Part shown: positions 45,009 through 52,294 of the stretch, piece by piece | Layout of the letters: every line of letters starts with the position of its first letter | Numbering within the stretch: position 1 is the stretch's first letter | DNA from: Azoarcus_F sp036734105 | GTDB taxonomy: Bacteria; Pseudomonadota; Gammaproteobacteria; Burkholderiales; Rhodocyclaceae | DNA: 64,000 bases | Assembly: GCA_036734105.1 (NCBI GenBank) | Contig: DAIMZH010000002.1 | Coordinates: 62,001 to 126,000 of the forward strand | Direction of reading: 5' to 3' | The notes under the pieces: generated by a model | Told to the model about the DNA's origin: nothing | Database searches by the model: none | Seen by the model: only the letters and a program-made list of their open reading frames with translations | Program-made: the position numbers and the translations under genes

Positions 45009-45782
45009 TCAGACGACCTGTATGGCCAGATGCTCATGGCCGGATGAACGAACCGGAACAAAAGCGCCCGGCTGAAGTGTGAGATCGATGCTGTTGGCAA
45101 AAACGCCGGGCAACTCAGGCGAGGCAATGGCAAACTGACTGAATGCGTCTGGATCTGGCATGGATTCTGGCGTAGCGCTTGAGTCGGCCAGCACTGACAA
45201 GCGAGCCGGAACTTCAGTCTGTTCGAAGAATGCTGGAAGTTGTGGCAGCGGCAGCACGAAATCCCCCTGTGGCCCTGCCTGCAAGCTGATGCTGCTGGTC
45301 TGGGCAAGAGCATCGGTAACACTCAATATCAGCATGGCCCAGGGCAATGGTGCACCGCTTATGCTGTGGCGCAACTCACCATACAGGGCACCACGTCTGG
45401 CGGGACGTATCGCAGGCAGTGATGGATACAAGGCAATGGTCGAAACCGAAGACGCCTCAAGGACTGTGCTGAAACGACGCGGATTGAAGCGCCCTGCCGG
45501 ATCGGTCACCACACCAGAGACCGGCAGCGGTGGATGCAAGGGCAAGGCGAGCTCCGCCTCATCTGCCCGTCCATCAAGCACCACACCCTCTGCCGCCCAC
45601 CAGAACACAGTTTGCCCGGCCCGGCTTTGCCACCGCAGCCCGGCTGGGTGGGGATCGAGGCTGAGCACCGGTGCACTATCAATACGCCGCATTCTCGATA
45701 GCTCTGTGGCGCTGGCTGCATCCAGCCAGGTGATCACACCGGTGGCTGGCAACACCAGGGTCTCAAGTGCTTGGGCGAGCAT
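45009..45782 (-). CDS. eCIS-cluster beta-rich protein of unknown function, 257 aa
   Basis: No family recognised. The second half has two Ig/carboxypeptidase-regulatory-like strand sets: VSGVVTDPAGRFNPRRFS and GALYGELRHSISGAPLPWAM then GPQGDFVLPLPQLPAFF. The N-terminus (VLPATGVITWLDAASATELS) is variable. Its start overlaps the DUF4255 stop by 1 nt (TAATG), implying coupled translation. Its position, between the tail-terminator gene and the sheath, is where some systems place accessory cap or surface proteins. Confidence 0.6.
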   Translation of the reverse strand: MLAQALETLVLPATGVITWLDAASATELSRMRRIDSAPVLSLDPHPAGLRWQSRAGQTVFWWAAEGVVLDGRADEAELALPLHPPLPVSGVVTDPAGRFNPRRFSTVLEASSVSTIALYPSLPAIRPARRGALYGELRHSISGAPLPWAMLILSVTDALAQTSSISLQAGPQGDFVLPLPQLPAFFEQTEVPARLSVLADSSATPESMPDPDAFSQFAIASPELPGVFANSIDLTLQPGAFVPVRSSGHEHLAIQVV

Positions 45783-46369
45783 TACGACAGCCCCCCGGTA
45801 AACACGCGGGTAACAACCGGCGGGGCATCAGCAGACGAGGATGTCAGGCGCAGACGCACGGTGCGCGCCATGTAAGGCACTGTGCTGGTGTAAGGGCTTT
45901 CAAACACATCCCAGATGCGCATCATGTCTTCGGTGCTCATCTCCTCTGGCGCGATCGTCAGCACCTCGCTTTCACCCCAGTCTTCATCCAGACCGGCAAT
46001 CGCGGAGAAGTCCAGTTGTGCGTGATTGGCGAGTTCGACCATAGCCCAGGTGATCAGGTCGGCCTCGATACTGGCCGCAGTGGCATTGGCGATAAGCAGA
46101 AAATGCATGTTGACCGGCAGCTCGGGCACCGGCCCACCAGTCTGGGCTCCCAGCGGCATGAAACTCCGCCCCCGACCGTGCGGATCAATCGTCAGACGAT
46201 GAAGATAGATGCCGAGCAGGTTACCCGACAGCGAGTTGGCGATATCTGCGCTGCCCAGCAACTCAACACGGGCATTGACTGGTTCGCCGGAAAGATCGGC
46301 AGGCAGCCGACGCCGGAAAAACAATTCCAACGCAGACAGCGCAGCCTTGACTCCCCGGTACGACGCCAT
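45782..46369 (-). CDS. DUF4255 tail terminator (Afp16-like)
   Basis: 195 residues in the DUF4255/Afp16 family that caps the distal end of the tube and sheath and limits length. Evidence: LSGNLLGIYLHRLTIDPHGR, PVNMHFLLIANATAASIEAD and YMARTVRLRLTSS near the C-terminus. It is the first gene of the cluster, a common order. GGGGGG precedes the ATG as ribosome-binding site. All genes on this strand down to 17565 follow with short gaps or overlaps. Confidence 0.9.
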   Translation of the reverse strand: MASYRGVKAALSALELFFRRRLPADLSGEPVNARVELLGSADIANSLSGNLLGIYLHRLTIDPHGRGRSFMPLGAQTGGPVPELPVNMHFLLIANATAASIEADLITWAMVELANHAQLDFSAIAGLDEDWGESEVLTIAPEEMSTEDMMRIWDVFESPYTSTVPYMARTVRLRLTSSSADAPPVVTRVFTGGLS

Positions 46370-46709
46370 ACGGCCCCCCGCTCATCATTATTTTTCTGCA
46401 TCCATGGATCATGCAATCACCCTATCCAACATAGATCATGCAGGGAAACAATCAAGCCCGATTGCGTGTCCGTTTGATATGTTGATGCAAGAGTATTCGT
46501 GTAACAGACGCTTGGAATAATATGGGGCGGTGTCACGAGAACAGCCAGACGGCGGGCGGGCATGATGTTTGCTGCAAAATATTCGGACCCGGATCTTGCT
46601 ATGGTTTTTCCGGCATGTCAGAGGATCAAGGCCAAAAACAAGCACCTGATACGTGCGGATGACACCAATATGGTGCACACAACGGGCCTCTGGCCCGGAG
46701 GAGACCGAA
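46370..46709. promoter_or_regulatory. Divergent region upstream of the eCIS cluster
   Basis: 340 AT-richer bases between the first eCIS gene (minus) and a small plus-strand gene; the eCIS promoter should be here. A sigma70-like candidate on the minus strand is TTGATT (46455-46450), 16 nt, TATGTT (46433-46428). GATCATGCA occurs twice (about 46407-46415 and 46435-46443) overlapping it, possibly an operator. No terminator or RNA gene seen. Confidence 0.35.
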
Positions 46710-46979
46710 ATGTTGAGCCTGATCGACTGTCTCGATTTCATCGACCTGGACCGCAACACGATAGAAGTGATCGCGGAGCATGAGCACCTGCCACCAGTGC
46801 TAGCCACCGAACTCGGCAACCAGTTGCTGGCCAGCAAAAAAGGCATCTATCGGCTGCACGAAATGCACCGACGCCTGATCGCTGACGCTGCAGAACGGCA
46901 AAACCTGATTCGCGAAAAAGACTTACGAAAAACCTACACAGCTTTTTCGCGCAAATACCCAATGCCGCGACACCTCTGA
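46710..46979 (+). CDS. Conserved hypothetical protein, 89 aa
   Basis: 89-residue all-helical small protein, MLSLIDCLDFIDLDRNTIEV then IAEHEHLPPVLATELGNQLL, an arrangement I recognise from conserved hypotheticals of beta/gammaproteobacteria. No catalytic or metal motif. A strong GGAGGAGA Shine-Dalgarno lies 7-9 nt upstream of the ATG at 46710. It is divergent from the eCIS cluster. Its end runs up to the first IS91 fragment. Function unknown. Confidence 0.7.
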   Translation: MLSLIDCLDFIDLDRNTIEVIAEHEHLPPVLATELGNQLLASKKGIYRLHEMHRRLIADAAERQNLIREKDLRKTYTAFSRKYPMPRHL

Positions 46980-47043
46980 CAACCGGCGGAATATCCTGGC
47001 CAGGGGTGGTTTGCCAGCCTTCAACCAGAATTCCTTTGTTACC

Positions 47044-47256
47044 CCGCTTCCCACGGCACTTGCAGGCGCAGGCGATCAGGAAGTCGTGCTGGCACTCGTC
47101 GCAGCAGGCGCGGGCGAAGCCATGAGCACGGATTCCACATTCGAGATAGCGGCGGAAGCTTCGCTCGACATGGGTCGGCGGTGCTTCACCGTCCTCGCTG
47201 CGGGCGAGCTCCAGCCAGGTTTCGAGGTGGGTCTGCAGGATGCGATACCACTGCGT
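47044..47256 (-). pseudogene. IS91-type transposase fragment 1
   Basis: Encodes about 70 residues of the zinc-binding N-terminal domain of IS91-family transposases: LQTHLETWLELARSEDGEAP, HVERSFRRYLECGIRAHGFA and CCDECQHDFLIACACKCRG. Homology stops abruptly after the second Cys pair. The catalytic part is absent, so it is inactive. The same segment occurs at 49518-49709 with about 90% identity by eye. Confidence 0.8.
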
Positions 47257-47260
47257 CCGC

Positions 47261-47482
47261 TTAGTTGCTAGCGAGGCTTCCCTTCTTGACATTGTCTTTA
47301 CAAAACTGCTCGAACTGCCGCTGCGCCAGCTTCGACGGCACAGTTTTGCCATTCTCCCAGCGGTTGACCGTGGCGAAACTCACCCCGAGGGCGTGGGCCA
47401 GTTCCTCCTGAGAGCGCGCCAACTGCCGCCGCACTTCCTTGACCGTTGCCGGGAAGTTTTCGGGTTGGCGGATCATGGCCAT
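47261..47482 (-). CDS. XRE-family helix-turn-helix protein, 73 aa
   Basis: 73 residues. QLARSQEELAHALGVSFATV followed by NRWENGKTVPSKLAQRQFEQ is a textbook XRE/Cro HTH. DNA-binding regulator, likely of the neighbouring nucleotidyltransferase unit. The start at 47482 (MAMIRQPENF) is chosen because the HTH begins soon after; upstream codons are those of the preceding broken gene. It ends 5 nt from the IS91 fragment, so its C-terminus may have been cut by that event. Confidence 0.7.
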   Translation of the reverse strand: MAMIRQPENFPATVKEVRRQLARSQEELAHALGVSFATVNRWENGKTVPSKLAQRQFEQFCKDNVKKGSLASN

Positions 47483-47595
47483 TGCACATCTCCCGCTGAT
47501 TGGACGAGGCGCAGTAGGCCGGGCGCGACGTTCCACTGGTGGCCGTCGTCGATGCCGAGGTAGAAGCGCCATTCGCGCTGGCTGGTATCAGACAT
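47473..47595 (-). pseudogene. Possible HEPN (HepT/DUF86) remnant, 40 codons
   Basis: MSDTSQREWRFYLGIDDGHQ resembles the opening of HEPN/DUF86 proteins (REWRFYL then D-D), which pair with MNT nucleotidyltransferases, but the frame stops after 40 codons with unrelated sequence. The start overlaps the nucleotidyltransferase stop by 8 nt, as expected of a partner gene. I read it as a truncated or internally deleted partner; it could also be a short unrelated ORF. Confidence 0.35.
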
Positions 47596-47878
47596 TGACC
47601 CGCTCCTGTTCGATGTAGGGGCGCAGCTCCGGCCGAAGGGCCTTTTCGGTGACCAGATCGACCGGACAACCGAGCAGGTCCTCCAGGTAGAACTGCACGC
47701 CGAAATAACGCTTGGAGGTTGCCGGGCCGTCAAAGGCCACCAGCACATCGACATCGCTGCCGCTGCTCGCCTTGTCACGGGCGGTGGAGCCGAACAGGGC
47801 CAGCCGGGTCACGCCGAAACGGGCTTGCAGCTCCGGCTTGCTGCGGTTCAGCAAATCAAGGGCACGCTGTCTGTTCAT
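47588..47878 (-). CDS. Minimal nucleotidyltransferase (MNT family)
   Basis: 96 residues. The catalytic signature GSTARDKASSGSDVDVLV has G30-S31 and the metal-binding pair D42 and D44. In MntA/HepT systems this domain adds AMP to the HEPN toxin and silences it. The partner gene right downstream appears broken. The C-terminus PVDLVTEKALRPELRPYIEQ is normal for the family. Enzyme may be intact but orphaned. Confidence 0.85.
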   Translation of the reverse strand: MNRQRALDLLNRSKPELQARFGVTRLALFGSTARDKASSGSDVDVLVAFDGPATSKRYFGVQFYLEDLLGCPVDLVTEKALRPELRPYIEQERVNV

Positions 47879-48445
47879 CGCTCAACCTCCAAAGTCAGAT
47901 TAATCTTTTGGGCTTTTTGTACACCCAAACCCACCGGGCGCACGAGGGCCATTCAAGATTACCCGGAAACATAACATCTGCTATGCGGGATGCAACTCAA
48001 AATTCGAAGGAGTCCCGACAGATTTGAAACCGCCCCGCTATGTAATGCTCATTGGAGCAGGCACCAAAAAAAATTTCATCAGACGCCCGACACTTTCTCC
48101 ATCTCTCCGGTAAGTAATGGCAGAACCCACAACATGGAGCGAGCAACCATGGACATAAACGCCCTGTTTGAAGGAATCATGAAGAGTATCAACCAGTTTG
48201 CCGAAGAAATCGCCGGGTAGCGGTTCAGGAAAAAATGCAGTAAACCGGACGAGGTCCGGAGAATGCGGAGAATGTTGACGAAAAAGAGAAGAGGGATATG
48301 ACAAATTTTCCGAAATGAGCGTGGGTCATGCATCCTCGACGAAACGCTACCGGATCACATCACGCCATTCGATCTGGCGGTTGATCCGCCAGCGCTGTGG
48401 GATGAGTAGCGCGAGAAAGTTGGGCTCTGAGGTGGCAGCGCCAAC
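47879..48445. other. Gene-poor stretch in accessory patch
   Basis: About 570 nt. The only coding-like items are a 23-codon frame at 48149-48220 (MDINALFEGIMKSINQFAEE, GGAG 9 nt upstream) and a 24-codon plus-strand open tail ending at about 48410 (PDHITPFDLAVDPPALWDE), which looks like the C-terminal end of a lost gene. No tRNA, terminator or clear promoter. Composition is mixed, in keeping with insertion and deletion debris. Confidence 0.4.
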
Positions 48446-48949
48446 TCAGCTCAACATGCCCCTGAGATCTTTTAGCATCAGGAACTGGTGATACGGATCG
48501 GTCGGACTGGGCTCGAATTCCCATGATTCGTACCACTGACGCGCGGCATCATCTTTGGCGTGGACCAACAGACAGCGAATCCCGGCGATATCGGCGGCCT
48601 GTGCGGTGCGAAGCAGGGCGTCCCTGAGCAAGGCTTGGCCCAGACCTTTACGCTGATGCTCCTGGTCCACAGCGAGCCTGGCCAGGATCATAACCGGCAC
48701 CGGGTGGCGCGCCAGCCCCTTCATCACTCTCGACGGCGCGGCTTCCGGATCTACGCTACCAACGGCCAGGCTGTAAAAGCCGACCACCACGTAACCATGG
48801 CAGCAGACATAGGTCTGCGCACTGTTGGCCTTCTGATTGACCAGCGCGTGGCGCTGCAGGAACTGGTTCAGCGCGGCTTGGCCGCAATCGAACGCATCGA
48901 CCTGATCCGTTGCTGCGAGCTTGCGAACGGGTGAGTAGTCATTGCTCAA
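48446..48949 (-). CDS. GNAT acetyltransferase toxin (TacT-like)
   Basis: 167 residues. Acetyl-CoA loop motif LARLAVDQEHQRKGLGQALL with the Q-x-x-G-x-G/A core, and the C-terminal ARQWYESWEFEP with the catalytic-type Tyr. This is the pattern of TacT/AtaT toxins that acetylate charged tRNA. It overlaps its DUF1778 antitoxin by 4 nt (ATGA). The pair is complete. Confidence 0.9.
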   Translation of the reverse strand: MSNDYSPVRKLAATDQVDAFDCGQAALNQFLQRHALVNQKANSAQTYVCCHGYVVVGFYSLAVGSVDPEAAPSRVMKGLARHPVPVMILARLAVDQEHQRKGLGQALLRDALLRTAQAADIAGIRCLLVHAKDDAARQWYESWEFEPSPTDPYHQFLMLKDLRGMLS

Positions 48950-49224
48950 CCCAGCACCCCAGGTTCACGTAGCAACTTCTTCAGACGCGGCTTGCTTTGA
49001 ACCGGGCGGTCCAGCGCTTCCTGGAAGGCTTGCCACTGTGTGTCGTCCAGCACGAACTGGCGACGATCTGCCAGCGTCTGCGCAGCCGCCGTCACGCCCG
49101 CGTCGAGCAGGAACTCGCTCACGTTCTTGTGGCAGGCGCGTGCAGCTTCCTGCAGCAGTTGCTTGACTGGCGCACTGGCACGAACGTCAATGCGTTCGGT
49201 CTTGGAAAGATTCAGGGTGCGCAT
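48946..49224 (-). CDS. DUF1778 antitoxin (TacA-like)
   Basis: 92 residues. The N-terminal ribbon-helix-helix is SKTERIDVRASAPVKQLLQE then ACHKNVSEFLLDAGVTAA; the toxin-wrapping C-terminus holds LDDTQWQAFQEALDRPVQSK. This is the usual antitoxin for GNAT toxins; it binds the operon promoter. It precedes and overlaps the toxin gene by 4 nt. Confidence 0.92.
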   Translation of the reverse strand: MRTLNLSKTERIDVRASAPVKQLLQEAARACHKNVSEFLLDAGVTAAAQTLADRRQFVLDDTQWQAFQEALDRPVQSKPRLKKLLREPGVLG

Positions 49225-49420
49225 GTTGCCCCTCCGGACTGGTCTTGGATGCCCTTATTGTAGTCGTCCGGACATTGTCCCGACAATATGTTTCTTATGT
49301 TGACCATCAAAGGATAGGAAATCCAATGGGCTTTCAGGAAGTATATGGTTGACGCCGGGTGCAGCCGTCAATCGCCGATTTCAGTGCGGCATGTGGCGAT
49401 TGACGGAAAGGTGCCCAAAA

Positions 49421-49712
49421 TGGCACCGCAAGCACCCATTGCCGCACCGGTAGTGGCGGGAAAACGTGATCGACCAGATGCGCGGCAGTTTCGGCCATGC
49501 GCCGCGTGTTGCAGGAGGCACACGCCACGGCACTTGCAGGAGTAGGCGATCAGGAAGCCGTGCTGGCACTCGTCGCAGCAGGCTCGGGCGAAGCCGTGAG
49601 CAAGGATGCCGAATTCCAGATAGCGGCGGAAGCTTCGCTCGACATGGGTCGGCGGTGCTTCACCGTCCTCGCCGTTGGCGAGCTCCAGCCAGGTTTCGAG
49701 GTGCGTCTGCAC
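49421..49712 (-). pseudogene. IS91-type transposase fragment 2 (frameshifted)
   Basis: Second copy of the zinc-binding segment: VQTHLETWLELANGEDGEAP and CCDECQHGFLIAYSCKCRG, then a frameshift near 49520 after which another frame continues with ASCNTRRMAETAAHLVDHVF and PPLPVRQWVLAVP before homology ends near 49421. It is longer than fragment 1 and in the same orientation. Dead element. Confidence 0.8.
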
Positions 49713-49915
49713 GAGGACAGCCCGCTGAACCCATGGGATTCGTCCACCTTCTACGGCGGCCGGGAGAAGGGATGCATCGACTATCCGGCGTTGACCTGAG
49801 AATGCTCCGGAGCTGATTGGGCGGGGCTTGATCGGCGGACCGGAGTCGGCGAACATTTCTTCCTGCGATGAACACACCAGCGGGATCACTCACCCACTAG
49901 CGGGAACACAGCTTG
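49713..49915. other. Spacer between IS91 fragment 2 and the oxygenase gene
   Basis: About 200 nt without recognisable gene. Holds the region upstream of the 2OG oxygenase start; a GCGGGAACA stretch precedes that ATG but no canonical Shine-Dalgarno. Probably part of the old insertion boundary. Together with 49225-49420 no gene is seen apart from the transposase fragment. Confidence 0.4.
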
Positions 49916-52213
49916 ATGTCCAATACCACGTGCGATCTTGACCAGATTCTCCAGACCGTCAAACGTCCCGGAGATTTCTATTTCAGCGCGAGCAGCGAGA
50001 TATTTGCACCGACTCTCGAGGTCACAGGCGTTGGAAGGATTGCGCTACCGCTGTTGCCCGCACAGGCTGCACAACTGGTCGCAGTTGCGGAACGTGCTCC
50101 GTACGGGCGGGGCGCGGATACGTTGGTCGATACCGACGTGCGACGCACCTGGCAGATCGGCGCGGATCGGGTCCGCATCGGCGGGCGCCACTGGGACCAA
50201 AGCCTCGCCTCCATCGTCACCCGCTGCGCCGCGGGCTTGGGCTTAGCCGAACCCGTCACGGCCGAGCTATACAAGATGCTGGTCTACGACACCGGCAGCT
50301 TCTTCGTCGAGCACCGCGACACGGAGAAAGCGCCGGGAATGTTCGCGACTCTCGTCATCGTCCTGCCGTCGATCCATACCGGCGGCGAACTGCTTGTTCG
50401 CCACCGCGATCGCGAGGTTTGCCTTGATCTCGCGAGCGAAGATGCGTCAGAGGTGGCGTTTGCGGCCTTTTACGCCGACTGCGTGCACGAGGTCCGACCA
50501 GTCACCGAAGGCTGTCGGCTGGTTCTCGTGTACAACCTGATTCGGCAAGGCACCGGGCAACCACTCGAGCCACCCGCCTACGATACGGAAGAAGCACGGG
50601 TGACGGACGTGCTCCGACGCTGGGTCGCCCGCCAGGACGCTCCAGCCGAGGACGCACCGAGGAAGCTGATCTATCCACTGGAGCACGTCTATACCCCGGC
50701 CGAGATCGGTTTCGGTAGCTTGAAGAACGCCGACGCAGCGCGTGCCGCCGTGCTCGTGGTGGCTGCCGCACGAGCGCAGTGTGACCTCCATCTGGCGCTC
50801 ATTACCATCGAAGAAAGCGGTGCCGCCGAGTATGCCCAGCAATGGCCACGCGGCCGGCAATATGGAACACCGGACGACGACTTCGAGGCCGGAGAAATAT
50901 GCGAGCGCACACTGACCCTCTCGGACTGGCAGCGATGCGACGGACTTTCGGCGGAGCTGCCGGACCTGCCGTTCGACGACGCGGAGCTGTGCCCTGCCAA
51001 CGCCTTCGCCGACGAAGAGCCGGATGATCAGCTCTTTTTCGAGGCCACGGGTAACGCCGGTGCAAGCTTCGAACGCAGCTACCGTCGCGCCGCGCTCGTG
51101 CTATGGCCGCTTACGTGGCGCCTGAACATCATCGCCGCCGCCGGTCTCGCCACGTCCCTTCCTTATCTGGAGACGCTGGTTCAACGCTGGGTCGACAGCG
51201 GTGACGAAACCGAATCACCGACGTGGCATGACGCAACCCGACTCGCCAGCCTGATCCTGGACGCCTGGCCAACCCATGGTGATGAACCGGGAGGCGGACC
51301 GGGCGATGCGGCGCGTATGCTGCTGAGCCTGAGCAGGCTGCGTGACACCGCGCGAATCACGGCCGTGCTGAGCAATGTGTGCGCCAGGGGCCGCTACGCT
51401 GAGGGAGACAACGAGGCAGTGGCGCGTGCCATCTCCCTCCTCCCGCTGCATCAGGCCGCCGAACTGCTCCAGCGCATCATCGCCAGAAATGCACCGTGGC
51501 AGGCCACCGCCTGTGCTGATCTGATCGCCCGCGTTACCCTCGCTGCTGCCAGGCATGCGCGCGCCGATGCCGCACTATTGCTTGAGCCGGCCGCAGCCAC
51601 CCTGCTCAGCGCCTTACCGGGTGACCCCGCGCTGGCGCCCTCGCCCAACATCTGGCCGCGCCCTGAGCCGCTGACGCCGGACCTGATCGTCAATCTACTG
51701 AGTGCACTTCATTCCATCGACGCTGTCGCAATGGCCGAACGTGCCGTAGCTCATTGGCTCGCCTGGCCAGCGAGTTTTTCGCCGGATGCAATCCTCGTAG
51801 CCGCAACACTGCGCCTAACCGACCAAGAGAGCGCCCTTCGGGACTGGGCACCCGTCGCGCGGTTGCGCGACGCCTGCGTAACCCATCTGGACCAGCGCAT
51901 CGCAGAACCATTGGAGGCTCCGACTGATTTCGTGCGGCCAAGCACCGTTACGTGCCAATGTGTCCATTGCACCGAACTTTCCGCCTTCCTCGCCGACCCG
52001 GTGCGCAAGCTCTGGGTGTTCAGGGCAGCCGAAGCGCATCGCCGTCATGTTGAAGACTCGATTCGGCACCACGGCTGCGACCTCGACACCGAAACCAACA
52101 GGGTCGGCCGCCCCCACGCCCTGGTATGCACGAAGAACAAGAAGAGCTACAAGCTGCGGGTTGCACAGCGAAAGAATGATCTCCACGACCTGGCGCGGTT
52201 GAGCTCGGAATAA
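49916..52213 (+). CDS. Large 2-oxoglutarate/Fe(II) oxygenase, 765 aa
   Basis: N-terminal double-stranded beta-helix dioxygenase domain (about residues 20-215): Fe ligands H133 and D135 in VEHRDTEK, H191 in CVHEVRPV and the 2OG-binding R201 in GCRLVLVYNL, as in prolyl-4-hydroxylases. Preceded by QLVAVAERAPYGRGADTLVD. About 215-640 is an alpha-helical, repeat-like region, perhaps protein-binding. A C-terminal CQCVHC motif (about residue 681-686) could bind zinc. Substrate unknown; a protein hydroxylase is plausible. It stands beside the IS91 remnant and has no operon partner. The start at 49916 is taken over an upstream TTG because it is an ATG. Confidence 0.85.
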   Translation: MSNTTCDLDQILQTVKRPGDFYFSASSEIFAPTLEVTGVGRIALPLLPAQAAQLVAVAERAPYGRGADTLVDTDVRRTWQIGADRVRIGGRHWDQSLASIVTRCAAGLGLAEPVTAELYKMLVYDTGSFFVEHRDTEKAPGMFATLVIVLPSIHTGGELLVRHRDREVCLDLASEDASEVAFAAFYADCVHEVRPVTEGCRLVLVYNLIRQGTGQPLEPPAYDTEEARVTDVLRRWVARQDAPAEDAPRKLIYPLEHVYTPAEIGFGSLKNADAARAAVLVVAAARAQCDLHLALITIEESGAAEYAQQWPRGRQYGTPDDDFEAGEICERTLTLSDWQRCDGLSAELPDLPFDDAELCPANAFADEEPDDQLFFEATGNAGASFERSYRRAALVLWPLTWRLNIIAAAGLATSLPYLETLVQRWVDSGDETESPTWHDATRLASLILDAWPTHGDEPGGGPGDAARMLLSLSRLRDTARITAVLSNVCARGRYAEGDNEAVARAISLLPLHQAAELLQRIIARNAPWQATACADLIARVTLAAARHARADAALLLEPAAATLLSALPGDPALAPSPNIWPRPEPLTPDLIVNLLSALHSIDAVAMAERAVAHWLAWPASFSPDAILVAATLRLTDQESALRDWAPVARLRDACVTHLDQRIAEPLEAPTDFVRPSTVTCQCVHCTELSAFLADPVRKLWVFRAAEAHRRHVEDSIRHHGCDLDTETNRVGRPHALVCTKNKKSYKLRVAQRKNDLHDLARLSSE

Positions 52214-52294
52214 GGCGTTGAAAAACGACGGCTTCAAGCCTTGCACGGCTCCTGTGGCGTCCAAGTCTGAGAATTGCCCCGAAGATTAAGTGAT

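Noticed and set aside
17565..46369. Type VI secretion system
   Set aside because: No TssJ/L/M membrane complex, ClpV or Hcp/VgrG set of T6SS; tube and sheath are of the Afp type, and DUF4157, DUF4255 and CIS tube proteins point to eCIS.
17565..46369. P2-like prophage tail
   Set aside because: gpD, gpV, gp25 and gpJ-like genes are shared, but there are no capsid, portal, terminase, lysis or integrase genes, and an eCIS AAA+ ATPase and cargo are present.
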